A stretch of DNA of 64,000 bases from Monosporascus cannonballus (taxonomy: Eukaryota > Ascomycota > Sordariomycetes > Xylariales): the NCBI GenBank assembly GCA_004154925.1, contig QJNS01000340.1:1-64000 (forward strand), read 5' to 3'. The notes under the pieces were generated by a model. That model was not told the DNA's origin. It saw only the letters and a program-made list of their open reading frames with translations, and did not search any database. How positions within the stretch are numbered: the stretch's first letter is position 1; every line of letters begins with the position of its first letter. Shown piece after piece: positions 11,901-23,062 of the stretch. Made by a program: the position numbers and the translations under genes.

Positions 11901-14900
11901 AAAAATTATTAATATATTCGTAACTCTTATTAATGTATTTAAATACTTAAATAATTCGTATTTCGTTTTAAAAAATTTTTTATTCGTATTTTTTAATAAT
12001 TTTAATAAAATTATATTTAATTTTAAAATCGATTATTATAAGGTATGTAATTTCGTAAAATCTGTTTTTTATTTCCGTAATTAACAGTAATAATATTCGA
12101 TTTTTAATAATAATATCATTTAATTATCGATAATTAATTATAAGTCGTAATTTTTTATTTTTGTTCGGTACGAAAAACATAAGATATTTTACAAATAATT
12201 TCGAAAATCGAATTTATTTTTTCTGTAATCGATTTTCTCGGTATTTTTTAAAAATACATAACTTATTTCCGTTAAAGTTATAAATGGGATAAAACTTCGT
12301 CGAAAATCTTTCTTTAAAAATTATTTCATAATTTTATTCGCTATATTCTAGTAATTTCGTATCGAACTCCTTAAAAAGCTGCTTATATCTATAGTATTAT
12401 AATACCATATTAATTAGATTTTTTAATTCTTAAGACTATTATTTTTATTTTAAATCGTTATTTAATTACTTTAATTTCGCTTTAATAAAAATAACGATAC
12501 GTCGTATTTTTCTTTAATATCCGTTTTTTCTTATATTTTGTTCTTTTGGGTAATAAGGTTTTTATCGTATCCTTATGCTTAAATTCGGAATTATTATTCA
12601 TCAAATATTAAAATCTTAATATTTCTTTTTTTTATTTAGTAACAAAAAATAGAATAAATTTTATCTGGCTAATTTTTCCGTTGATCAAAACTCCGTACTA
12701 ACGTATCCTTCCGTTGATCAAAACTCCGTACTAACGTATCCATAATAATTCTAAGATTATATCGTAATTTTTAAGTGGAATAATATCGAAATTAACCGTT
12801 TAATATTATTCTTAATTAAAAATCTCGAAATAAATAATTTCGCGTATAATTTTTCTATTATTAGAAACGAATTCCTAATTTTCGGTATTTGTTATTATAT
12901 AAGGTTTTAATTTATATCTCCATAACAATTTAAATTTATTAATTATTTTTCGTATAATATAATTTTTATTTAAATTTTCGTATTTTATTATTATAATATA
13001 TTGATATGTTCCAATTCGTATATCTAAAATAATAAAATTATTAACGTTTTTTATCGTTACGTTTAAAACTTTTTCGAAAATCCTTTTTAATTTCTTTATG
13101 TTTCGTTATCCTGCAGCTTTTTTATAAATAATGTTTTTTTTAATTTCTATTCGAATTTATCGAACTTTGCTTATGTTTTTTCGTTTAACGCATTAAGTTA
13201 TTATATCTGTCGTTATTACCGCCATATTATTTTTTCGAATTATATTAATTATTTTTAATTTTATTATAATTTCTTTTTTTATCAAATAAATTATTTTCTT
13301 ATATTTACGACTATATCCCATTATATATTGTCTTAAGTATCGTTTTAAAGACTTTTTATAAATTAATATATTTTTCTTTAATAATCTTTTTTTATAAAAG
13401 TTTATAATAAATATTAATTAAAAATAAAAATACGTAATAATTTTCTGGCAATATTTTTCCATTATGCGTTAAATCAATTCCTTTTTCATTTAATAATTAT
13501 ATTATCCATAATACCAAAAAGGGTTTTTCTACGGGTATTATTTTTTTTAGGCCAGCTCTTTATTTCGGCCAATTATTGGATATTTCCTAGCGCTATAATT
13601 CGAAAGTATCGATATTATTATTTATCGTCCTTATTATTTCCGGTACGGTTTAAAAAATCGATTTCTTCGTAATATATATAGGTAATTCGCCCGTAAATAT
13701 ATTATTTTTATTTTTCGTAATCGGGATATTTTCGTCGTTAACAATATATGGCATATATTCTGCCGTATTAATACAGGATTCCGAGACAGATTTTTTCTGT
13801 CTAATTCTAATATTCGCGTAATTATTCTTATAATGCTTCTTGTTATGCTCGCAATACTTATTAAGCTAGCTTTCTGGCTTTTTGCATTTTTTATTAAACT
13901 TTTCGCCATAGGAGACCTGGTACGTATTTGGGCCGAATTATATTAATGGATTTGCTTTCGTTTCTTTAATTCTCTTTAGATTATCCTTCAAGTACAGGTT
14001 TCCAGTTATTTTAACAGAGTTTCTTAAGTACATTATATTATACTACCTTATATTCTATTTTGTTATAATTATAATACTTAATTTGGCTTTAATCCTTTTT
14101 ATAAATAATTCCTAATTCTATAGGTCCTAGTTCCGTATCGTAAAAAGTGTTATTATATCAAAAAGCGCTAGTATTAGCCATATATCGGGGTTTGCTATTA
14201 TTTTTTCCTTTTGTACCTTTAATACGTTATACGTATTGGCGATCGTTAATCTTAATTGCTATAACGATATAATCCGACAAATAATTAAATCGATCGAGCT
14301 TACAAAGCTTTTTTTTTATATTTCTTTTTTAAGCCGTCGAAAAATTTAGCTATTAATACTTTTTATTTCCAATTTAGCTTAATTACTAATTAAATTAACG
14401 TACTATTGTAACTGGATATTAATCCTTTTTATCGTAATTGCTAAATCTGTATTACGGCTTTTGTTTTTTATTTATTATTCCGAAAGCTTTCGTTAATATT
14501 TGATCGAATTATTTGTAATCGTTATAAATTTGTACTACCTTTAAATTTCGTTATTAGACTAGTAAAATAATATATTTTCTTATAACGGGTTCGAACCAAA
14601 TAACCGTATTTCCGGTAAATCGTCTAATTGTAAATTTGATTCGTATAATAAACGTAATAAGTCGAATAGGAAAATACCCGAAGTATATTCGATATTAAGT
14701 TAAAAATAATTATAACTTCATTAAAATTCCGTCGAAAAGTTCCGATTTAAAAAATTTAAAACTCTTTTTTAATTTTTTGGTAAAATTTAACTAAATAATT
14801 TGGCTTATTCGAAAAAGCTTTTCGGTTTCGGAAGCTTTTTTTTTTAAGTTTCTTATAAGCGGCTTAAAAAAATTATAAGATTATTATTATCTTTTTTAAG

Positions 14901-15053
14901 CTAAAGGATATGTTTATTTATAATATCCAGTCGTCGAAGAACTTTTTCGCAAAAAGGGCAAGGCTTTTCCTTTTCCTTTTCAGATTTTATTCCAATATCC
15001 GGATAATCAGAAACCTGGTAAATGGGCTGTTCGGGCTGCTTGCTAGTAAACAT
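8975..15053 (-). pseudogene. Degraded gag-pol of element B with YFDD and chromodomain relics
   Basis: The minus strand opens at ATG 15053 with MFTSKQPEQPIYQVSDYP, and a Cys-Pro-Phe-Cys pair follows before a stop. At 11830-11860 it reads CYFDDIFTFLK, the reverse-transcriptase catalytic box with both aspartates intact. At about 9640-9770, close to the 3' LTR, it reads YEMEKFFNMRK, stop, NGFTRYLIK, stop, KK, the same chromodomain seen in element A. All other frames are closed by TAA and TAG. A gag-RT-chromodomain order with a C-terminal chromodomain is typical of chromoviruses. No functional product is possible. Confidence 0.75.
12676..12741. repeat. 33 bp perfect tandem duplication inside element B
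   Basis: Two identical adjacent 33 bp units (12676-12708 and 12709-12741), each beginning TTCCGTTGATCAAAACTCCG. Element A has one copy at the matching place (around 5550-5575). The copies are identical although the surroundings are heavily mutated, so the duplication should postdate the RIP damage. Confidence 0.9.
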
Positions 15054-15110
15054 AACGTCAATCGGTATTACTCAGAGTTTGACGGTATTATTAAATACAA
15101 GCTTATAACG

Positions 15111-15551
15111 TATAACGGCTAAAAAGTTTAACCAATTATTAAATTTTAGTTATATAGGTTTATATTAACAGAAATATTATAAGAATTTAAGCAATAAATA
15201 TAGTAATTATATTATGTTTCGTAATTATAAAAATATTCTAAATTATAGAAATAATAAATATATATATATTTTCCTAAATCTCGTTGATTTTTTGGATTAT
15301 TTCGGATCCATATCGAATAATTATATAGATCCCGTTAAATCCCTTAAATTATTCCGGATTTATATCGGATAATTATATGGATCTCGTTAAATCCCTTAGA
15401 TTATTCCGGATCCATATTAGATAACTGCATAAATCCCGTTAGATCCTTTGGATTATTCCGGATTTATGTTACGTGATCCTGACCCACTTCGGCCCTGTTT
15501 TTGGTTACCAAGTGACCGTTTCCGAGACTTTTCCTTGGTTAGGTTATAACA
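15111..15551 (-). repeat. Element B LTR, right copy (5' LTR)
   Basis: This 441 bp copy starts TATAACGGCT and ends GGTTATAACA, followed by the target duplication CTTAA. It carries the same roughly 52 bp sub-repeats at about 15297-15470. It is 36 bp shorter than the left copy and differs from it mainly by C/T and G/A changes. Confidence 0.9.
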
Positions 15552-15556
15552 CTTAA

Positions 15557-15648
15557 TTATTTTATAACTTAATGTTTTATAATAGTTTTATTAATATAAT
15601 TCCGTATAACTAAGGTTTAATAGCTTGTTAAACTTTTTAGTCGTTATA
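15557..15648 (+). repeat. Right part of the LTR interrupted by element B
   Basis: RIP-mutated sequence ending TTTTTAGTCGTTATA, the degraded form of the LTR end CCCCCTAGCCGTCACA seen at 668-682. It includes the TAAGGTTTAATAG block that matches CAAGGTTTAATAG in the solo LTR. It completes the fragment left of element B. Confidence 0.65.
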
Positions 15649-17533
15649 ATTATACTTATTATTCAAGCAACTCTTTGATTATTAAAGATTTTTTTAGAGA
15701 AATGCTTTCCGTAAGTTTAAGTTCGTTTATTTACATATAGTCCTCGTCTTTACCCTGAAGACGTTATGGGTATAAGGGAATGGGCCCCGGGGCGTTCCCT
15801 ACTTAAGTGCGGACAAGGGCTTTCAACGCATTAAGCGTTACAACCGCTGATCTTTTGGGGTCATGTGGCAGAGTGGCTAGTCCTTTCTATTATTCCCTTA
15901 CAATGAGATGTTATAAGACATCATTCTCAAAAGAAGGAGCTGTCTCTTGAGACGGAAAGAGCGTAACAATCTAGGCTTAATAGATGGGTGAGTATGCCAG
16001 CCGTTACAGGCACGCGCTATTTATAAATGACTTTCATGTTGGGCTAGAAATTTATGGACATAAGCATAGACACTCAGGATAATTACTAAGTCTATGACGA
16101 GTTAAAGGTAGCATATAGGGTGAGGACAGAGACGCCTGGGGCGTTAGGTCGGAGGGCGGCGTCTGGTGGCCTACTGAAACGCCGAGAAGACGTGCATAGG
16201 CTGCCGAGAGGCGTTAGAATATGACGAAGTCTACACAACATATGGCGGCCGTTGTCTCCATCCAATCTTGCTACAATATGCGTTTTCCTTTGCTACCACT
16301 GAAGCAAGCCCTTGGCTATTTCTTCTAGTCCTCCATGAATATAGCATGAACTACGTAAAGACCCGAACCCCATGCAATATTCCGTTGTTATTGTTATTCT
16401 TTTACCTAACCCTTCAATTATACGGAAACGCATGAACGGAATCAAGCCGTCATTACAGTTTCTCCCGGAGTCCTATGCATACCGTATGGCTTTGCTTCAT
16501 GGTTACCACATCGTACCAGATCAGCACTTTTCGGCGCCCATTCATCAAAATTCCCTGTGTGGTAAGAGAGAGGGGGTGGAGGTGGCTAAGGGTACACTAC
16601 TGTATTCATGTTGGATGAAGAGCTGCCATGAGAACGTGGGACGTGAAGCCTTCTTATAGACATACCACAACATTCCATAGACTTCCATGCATGCACCATT
16701 GACCCTGTATCAGTGCTTCCCAATTCCCCGTCATACTGTCCGTTCTATCGCGACCTAAGGGGGGGAGTCCGTCCTATCCGGATATCTGATTTTCTTCCTC
16801 CCACCACAGAACGGCCACTAACCAAAATAGCTGAGCCACCGTTATAGCTGGCAGCTGAAATTGAAATACCTAATAAGAGCACCGTGGTGGATAACGGTCA
16901 GTTATGTACTGATATTGTACCACGACCTTATACTTTCTCGGGATTTTATATAGGGGGAATCACGGTTGCCTTGTGTAGAGATAGCACCGATGGGGATATA
17001 CTTACGTAATGATAGGTAGCTCAACCGTTATGGCCGGGACCTGCCCGGGCTATCGGACGGGTTGAAACAAGATACCCAGCGGAACTCGCGTCATGGGGAT
17101 GTATTATTCCGTATCTTGTGCCCAGACCGGACACCTTCACGTCGGCATGGTGAAGCAGAAGAAGGTTAGACCTGGGTACTAACACGATGTAGCCGTGGCG
17201 AATGTGATATATCCGTTGACATAACATTAGGGTGAAGCTAACTACGGGTTATAGTATATATTACGTCTGAGTTGGCTCCATTGATGATGCCTAGCCGTGA
17301 AAAAATCCACATGCCCCTATAACTTGCAGAAGTCATGCCTTGTCACCAATGAGTGCTAATTAAAATAGTATAGCCTAGCATGCTCTCTTCCTAATCTCAC
17401 TTGTTAGGTCCATCAAAAAGGGTGCTACATTATATTCCACAGAGATATCTGGGGCCCCGGGAGCTACGCATCTGGGGCATCTCATCGAATCATCAGCAAC
17501 AGGGGCCCGGCTCACCAGCTCATCGGATCACAA
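15649..17533. other. Gene-free transition zone with an LTR-like remnant
   Basis: Base composition returns to normal from about 15.7 kb. A segment at 15909-16008 starts TGTTATAAGAC and ends GCCGTTACA. Read in reverse, it resembles the terminal 45 bp of the solo LTR (TGTNACGGCT... CTATTAA-CCT). It may be a deleted relative, but it has no target duplication. The rest shows only short chance frames, none resembling a known protein. Confidence 0.45.
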
Positions 17534-19934
17534 TCAGTGCGCATTCGCGATGTACGGCTCTATGATGTGCGTCAGGGCTCTAGGGTCGTAATTTCCCAGC
17601 TCCGACTCGAATCCAACCATAACGCTATCCCGGTCTTGCTGTGCCATTGGGAAACCGTAATCGAGGGAGTTCGGATGTGCGCTATTAAACGTACCGAGTC
17701 CATCGGCTGAATCGTTTGGAGGTAAACCGTTACTGAAGGCTTGTTCCTGGTACTCCTCAGGGTTCGGCGAGTACCGGCTCGTTCTCGACACCACAAGGCT
17801 AGCTATTCGATGGAATCTTTCGCAAGCATCGTGTACCTTCCGAACGGTTGGGCAATCGGCCGCTATGGGCGCCAGTATTGACACCACTGACGATAGAAGG
17901 GCCAGATCGACGCCTGACGACGTAGCGATGGCGTTGCCGGCCAGTACAATAAAGGACGCGAATGGTACCAGGGATAAAATCCTGCGTTGAGGGGTTAGTC
18001 ATAGAATCACGAGGCATGTTTACAGACCTACACGTTCAGCACCATGCCCCATCCAACATGACCCTTTTGTAACACAGTCTCGCCGACCTTCACGAGGGTT
18101 GACAATGCATTGCGCGCCGCATCTACACATTCATCTGAGCATTGCAGCGGGTGGGCCGGTAGGGAACTAGGCTACAGTGTTCGATGCACAATGGTAAGCA
18201 AAGAATATAGCATGATATCCACTATTACTGCGGCGGGACCAAACATCTCGTCCCAAGTCGGATCTTCCCGGTTTGCCTAGTAGATATCAGCAACAGGTCG
18301 GCAGTAGGTCATGCCGGATCCATACATATTTAACGGACACATGGATACTCTTGATCCGGACAGCGAACCCGTCTACCTCCTGAGTGCGGACCTCCTGTGA
18401 TGCATGCTGCGCCAATGCCGAAAATAGCTTTCGTTGGATCTCTTCTGAAACAACCGAGTAATCGAGGAAGGCGCCATATAGCCTACCAGGGTTAGCGAAT
18501 CCACTGAGTTTGGTTCCGGAGCGTCTTACCGGCCGGGGACGCTGCTTCGATCTTCTGGAGTGAGTGGGAAACTGGTCGTCACGTCGTAGTGATGGATAAC
18601 AGGAGTCCTGCCACATGTCATGGCTAGCCCCTTATCCCATGCATAGATGTACCAGAAGACGGAGCGTTTTTGGAAGAGGTCTTGGCCATCTACGCGATTG
18701 GCCAAGCGATGCAAGCCCAGGTCCAGAGATGCTCTCGCAGCGCCGCTCATCAGCCGCCATGCGACTGTGCTATGTCCCTGTTTGACATAGAAGGTCCCCT
18801 GACCAGTCAGAACCGTTCTTCACATTCTAGTGACTTGCAGACTCACGAGAAGTGCTAGGGCGCGACATGATTCCGCCGACGGCTCCGAGCATAGGCGCAG
18901 ACTCTGCAACGCCGTTTCAGCATTCGCCATCAGTACCCTGCCGTGTAAGCGCATTGCCTCAACGCTCGTGCCCGTACGCCTGCAATTGATTTCACTGACC
19001 CCCAAGGAGAGGAAGTAGAGACCAACATTGACGCATATCCATACCCAGATCGATATGCGCTCCGTTGCGAAATAAACACCCCGGCACATGTCGGTAAATT
19101 CGTCCTCCTAGAAGAGTGGCACATCGACGAAAAACCGTTGCTTGTCGGCTTTGGCCAAGCGCAGAAGCTTGAGAACAATGTCTATCGGGGGGAGTGGCAT
19201 GTCTCCAAGTTCTAAGTCATACGGCGGAAGAAGGTTCCTAGGGGCAACATGATCTGAAGTGGTGGTATTAGTCGTGCTTGCGTCGTGAAGTAGCTCTTTG
19301 ACCTCGTCAGGGGGTAGTGTCATGGGAGTTTCCACGTCGATAAGTTCGGAAGCGGCAAGCGTCGCCTCCAGAGCACTCTCAACCCGGTGAGCATGTGACT
19401 GGAAGGAGGGATCGCCATTATAGCCTTCGCGGACACTAGCCAGGGTAGGGACCTGCTCGTCAATCATTGGGCTCTGTGTCCGGTGCGCATACTCGGACGA
19501 TCTTCCTGTCGAAGATGGGGGACATGATCCCACGTCTTTGCTCGAAATGAGAGTATGAAGCATTCCTTTGACGTCGGCTAAGTGATGACCAATCTCCTGT
19601 ACAGCTTCTTCGTACTTTGAGGACAAGAGAACACGTTGTCGCTTCTCCGGTGCCCGGCGGGTAGTCCGGCAAGCGGCGTTGAGGGTCACACAGCTTGCAC
19701 ATGGCGAGCGCCTGTCGCACTTGGTCTGCCCAAGGCGTTAGTTGGGATCAGATATCGAGCTTCGCAACTCGCCTACTTTTCGCGCCTTACAATTATCACA
19801 CTAAGGCGTATTCAGGTCAATAAATATATCAAATATTGAGGGTGTGACAGAGACCGGTGTCATGAGATTGAGTTGGAAGTCCTCACCGCCGTCCTTCGCT
19901 CTAATGGCGGGGTATTGCATTCTGTTTCACTCAT
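17534..19934 (-). pseudogene. Zn2Cys6 (C6) transcription factor with two in-frame TAG codons
   Basis: Seven exons can be read: 19887-19934, 19777-19800, 18847-19725, 18530-18777, 18326-18482, 18032-18276 and 17534-17981. The exon 3 donor could also be at 18835. Exons 1-3 join into a canonical C6 cluster at residues 17-43 (CDNCKARK, then TKCDRRSPCASC, final Cys at 43; spacing 2-6-5-2-6). The middle region has the fungal regulator homology (AWRLMSGAARASLDLG, FWYIYAWDKGLAMTCG) and a conserved hydrophobic C-terminal block. Every exon stays in phase (2049 nt in total), but codon 230 (19108-19110) and codon 18172-18174 are TAG. Neither can be removed by a plausible intron. It is a decayed regulator, or a gene depending on readthrough or mRNA editing. 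Its target is unknown; the FAD oxidoreductase next door is on the same strand. Confidence 0.75.
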
Positions 19935-20443
19935 GTTCCAGCAACTGCAGCACCGAGGAGGTACTGATTATGTGACTAAGGATTGAATGGGTGTTGAATT
20001 GTATTGCACTCGAGGTTTCGGGGAATGCCCTCCCCTGTATCAAAACACCGTCGGGTCCCGAGGCCGCCGGTGCTTGGCGGCGACCTTGATAAAATGGGGC
20101 TGCGGGTGCAGGAATCGACATGACATGCGAGGAAAGAAGAGTGTCGGGGGCGTATACATGGTGATGCCCAAGAGGGAAAGCGGCAGCACATGGTAAGGAT
20201 GGAGCCCACAGCGAGAAAGGATAAACCAGCCGCAATAAAATTAATCGTATACTGACAGAAATACACGAAAGAAAAACGCAAGGGAGAAGAGGATGAAAAT
20301 GAAAGGCGACAAGGGGGGAGTGGGAAGCAAGGGTACAAGTAGATGTAGATGGGAGGTGAAAAGAAGTAAAAGGGTCTGGTAAATTGTTGGAATTTGGGGC
20401 AAGTTCTATTTCCACTTTACCCTATCCATCAGACTTCAAAATA

Positions 20444-22253
20444 TCATCTGAACATCACGCCAGTGTTCCGCGTATTGTATGAAACATTAGAGGGGATACC
20501 GGATGAACCGAATAACACCAGGCGGTGTTTCGGCACCAACATGTGGTGTGAATCATACAACCTTTGAAATCTTGAAGCCCCGGAGACGCGTTCCTGAAAT
20601 ATCCCAGTCGGATCATACTTGGCAGCCACCTCTCGCATGTGTTCGATATTGCGGATACCATAACTTCCAAGGGGATTTTGGATCGCATCCGCGTAATTGA
20701 GGTAGACGAAGCCCATGTCCCCGTGCACTGATCTCGAAAATTCTTTGACCTGAGCTGTCATCTTATTCATTTCTGCGTGTGCCATCGCAAACGCTCCTTG
20801 GTCCGAGTCCGAGTCAACCGCAACCCCAGCGGTCCACATAAGGGCGTTGTGTTGCATATCGTCAAGTCCAAGCATGTTGCCGCCTCGTTGCTGACCGATT
20901 GCTCCCATATAAGTAGGTATGGGTTGAAAGAACGACAGTGTTCTGAACTTATCCGGGTTGATGAAACCTTTGAGCGTTTCGACCAATTGGGTATGAACCT
21001 CAATGCAGCGGCGGACGATCTCCGGGTCGTTGTAGAAGGTCAATGTCGAACCAGCATTTCTAGGCCCTTGTCAGCTAATGGACCAAGCAATCACCCCAAG
21101 GTGCTTCCAAATAACAAACCTAGAACCAGGGGCGATCTGCGAGCCAGCAGCAGCCTCGGCCATACTTTGGAAGACCGTGACATTCGCAATGACGGGAAGG
21201 TCTTCTATCTCATGAAGCGCTGTTGCGCTGTTCTTGTTGCCCATCGTGTTGACGTGCATTGTACACACATATATCTCGGAACTGACTGGAGTATCGTAAC
21301 TGTAAAAGGTCACGAGAGCGTCGTCAGCAAGAGGCTGGTCTTGGTCGGCAAACCTGACGACTGCATTGACCACAGAGTCCGAGTATGCGGAGTCCAGGAG
21401 GCGCAGGTCGTAGTACAAGTCTCGTGCGGGAATAGCCTCCAAGTCGAATCGCGTTACAATGCCGAAATTGTTGCCACCTCCTTTGAGGGCCCGCCACAAA
21501 TCGGCATTGGTCGTTTGATTCGCATTCACAATGGTGCCGTTGGCCAGAACCACCTCAAAATTCAGCACCGAATCACAGCCAAAGCCCCTCTTCCCCGAAA
21601 AGAACGAGATGCCTCCCCCTAACAGGAATCCTCCTACACCAACACCGCCATCGCGACCACCCGCTACCGTCACCCCATGCTTATCGAGGTCCGCGAACAC
21701 GTTCTTCCATCTGCCGGCGGGTTCGATCTTGGCAATGTTGGACTGGGGATCATAGCTGGTCGAATTCATCAGGCTCAAGTCATGGTCACGCCATGGGCGG
21801 TGCTGCTAGAACTGATCGAACTATGACCCCCGCTGCGTACTGCGATGTCCCAATCGCCTGCACCATCATTGGTATCAATCAATGCTGTTAACGCGGTGAA
21901 CACCTCCCCGCTATTACGCGGCAGAACGAGGCAGTAAGGTCTCAAGCGAGCGTTTTCTGCCCACCAAGACTCGATTTGTGGCTCATAACCTGGATCCGTC
22001 GGGAAGAGTAGTCGGTCCCCGAGACCGGCATCTTTCAAAGCCTCGCACTGCCGGAGGTTAACAACTACATCATCCGTTGCCTTTGACTAGTGGTTGCTGC
22101 GGGTTTCGTACTTACAGCCGGAATTCCGCTGCTAGTAGCCCTTGGTCCATGATTACAGCCTGTGGGCGCGAGCGAGGGAGTCGGTGATAGTCCAACTGAT
22201 GCTATTGCTGGTCCGCCGAGGAGCGACAGGGCGGTAATGCAAGTTTTCAACAT
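20444..22253 (-). pseudogene. Secreted FAD-linked oxidoreductase (berberine-bridge type), two frameshifts
   Basis: The exons are 22116-22253, 21120-22047 and 20444-21059, with introns GTAAGT...CTCCGGCAG and GTTTGT...GGGCCTAG. Exon 1 encodes a signal peptide (MLKTCITALSLLGGPAIAS). The FAD_binding_4 domain has RSGGHS with the FAD-linking His, GGRDGGVGVGGFLLGGG where bicovalent members carry a Cys (here Asp, so one covalent link is likely), and ALKGGGNNFGIVTRFDLEA. The BBE domain ends VYLNYADAIQNPLGSYG. Two single-base deletions are inferred: near 21780, where GVTM and LSLMNSTSY lie in different frames, and in the C4 run 20578-20581, which replaces the usual GFKISKV end (stop at 20553-20555) with a 39-residue extension. 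Such enzymes oxidise alcohols, sugars or secondary metabolites; the substrate is unknown. Confidence 0.8.
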
Positions 22254-23062
22254 GGTTAGAGCCGTGAGGTTGTAGAGTGAGGGGGCGGCTCGAGTTCTTC
22301 GTACACAGAAATATAGCATACAATATAGAGTTGTGCTGATGTGTTGAAAGAGAGAGTCGTAGGCGACGAGGATTGTGGTCAAAACCGTGAATCAGTCAGA
22401 AAGGTGCTTCTGCCTTTATAGGCATTTTACGTCCACTATGTTATACCTCCATGCTGCTCGCCCCCAAGCCCCAGTTGAAACTCTCTCAGTTGGCTCGTTC
22501 ATCGACAGATAGCCGTCCCCTAGTAGCATCCGACGGGGCGCAGCACGCCATTGGACCTGTCCATGGCCCCCGTGGACTTCGCCAATAGAAAAAGCAGCAT
22601 TCGGAGGCCTAGGGACCCGAGCAGGGAGCGTAGATGGGTAGTCAGAGGGAACCATATTCAGCCGACGGATGTTCCCCGGCTTTCCCAATAGGCAATCATC
22701 TGGAACGGACTTGGGGCATGACATTACGTAAGATCCTTTGGTTCCCTCGGGCACTCTCCAACGATAGACAGATAATTAGAGCTCTGGCAGCTCGCACCGA
22801 ATGGCCAAAGAACCATGGCGCTTCAATAGGTGGCAATGCTCGTCATCTTTGAAATTTCCATACTAGACTCCCCAAGAAAATCGTCGCCCCTCTCCGCAAT
22901 AGGAGGTTATCAACATAGTAGGGCATACTTGCCAGGACGTGAAATAATGATGAGACCAGTCGAGATCAGGAGGCTGGCGAAGCGTGTTGCTGAGGTCCAG
23001 GTCATAGAAACATCCTGTACGAGAAACGTCCATCTATATCCGGGTATACTGAGGGTCCCATG
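22254..23062. other. Intergenic, no gene recognised
   Basis: Normal base composition. It is the upstream region of the FAD oxidoreductase and the downstream region of YJU2. Short overlapping frames on both strands (for example 22416-22754) match no family and show no splice context. Confidence 0.5.

Larger units (their letters stand above)
8481..15551 (-). mobile_element. Ty3/gypsy-type chromovirus B, full length, RIP-degraded, nested
   Basis: A 7071 bp LTR retrotransposon with a perfect 5 bp target duplication CTTAA (8476-8480 and 15552-15556). The LTRs are 8481-8957 and 15111-15551. Its internal DNA is colinear with element A, but the LTR halves that would be U3 differ: B has roughly 52 bp ATTCCGGAT sub-repeats that A lacks. 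Coding sense is minus, shown by a YFDD reverse-transcriptase motif at 11835-11846, a chromodomain relic at about 9640-9770 and a gag-like start at 15053. It is heavily TA-enriched and non-coding. Confidence 0.9.

Noticed and set aside
14580..14600. GGGTTCGAACC, resembling a tRNA T-arm (also near 7420 and 59550)
   Set aside because: No acceptor stem, D-arm or anticodon arm could be built around any of them.
16372..16659. 95-codon plus ORF
   Set aside because: No recognisable domain, no splice context, isolated in transition DNA. Possible but unsupported.
20777..21622. 281-codon plus ORF
   Set aside because: Exact antisense of the FAD oxidoreductase domain, whose sense frame has clear family motifs.
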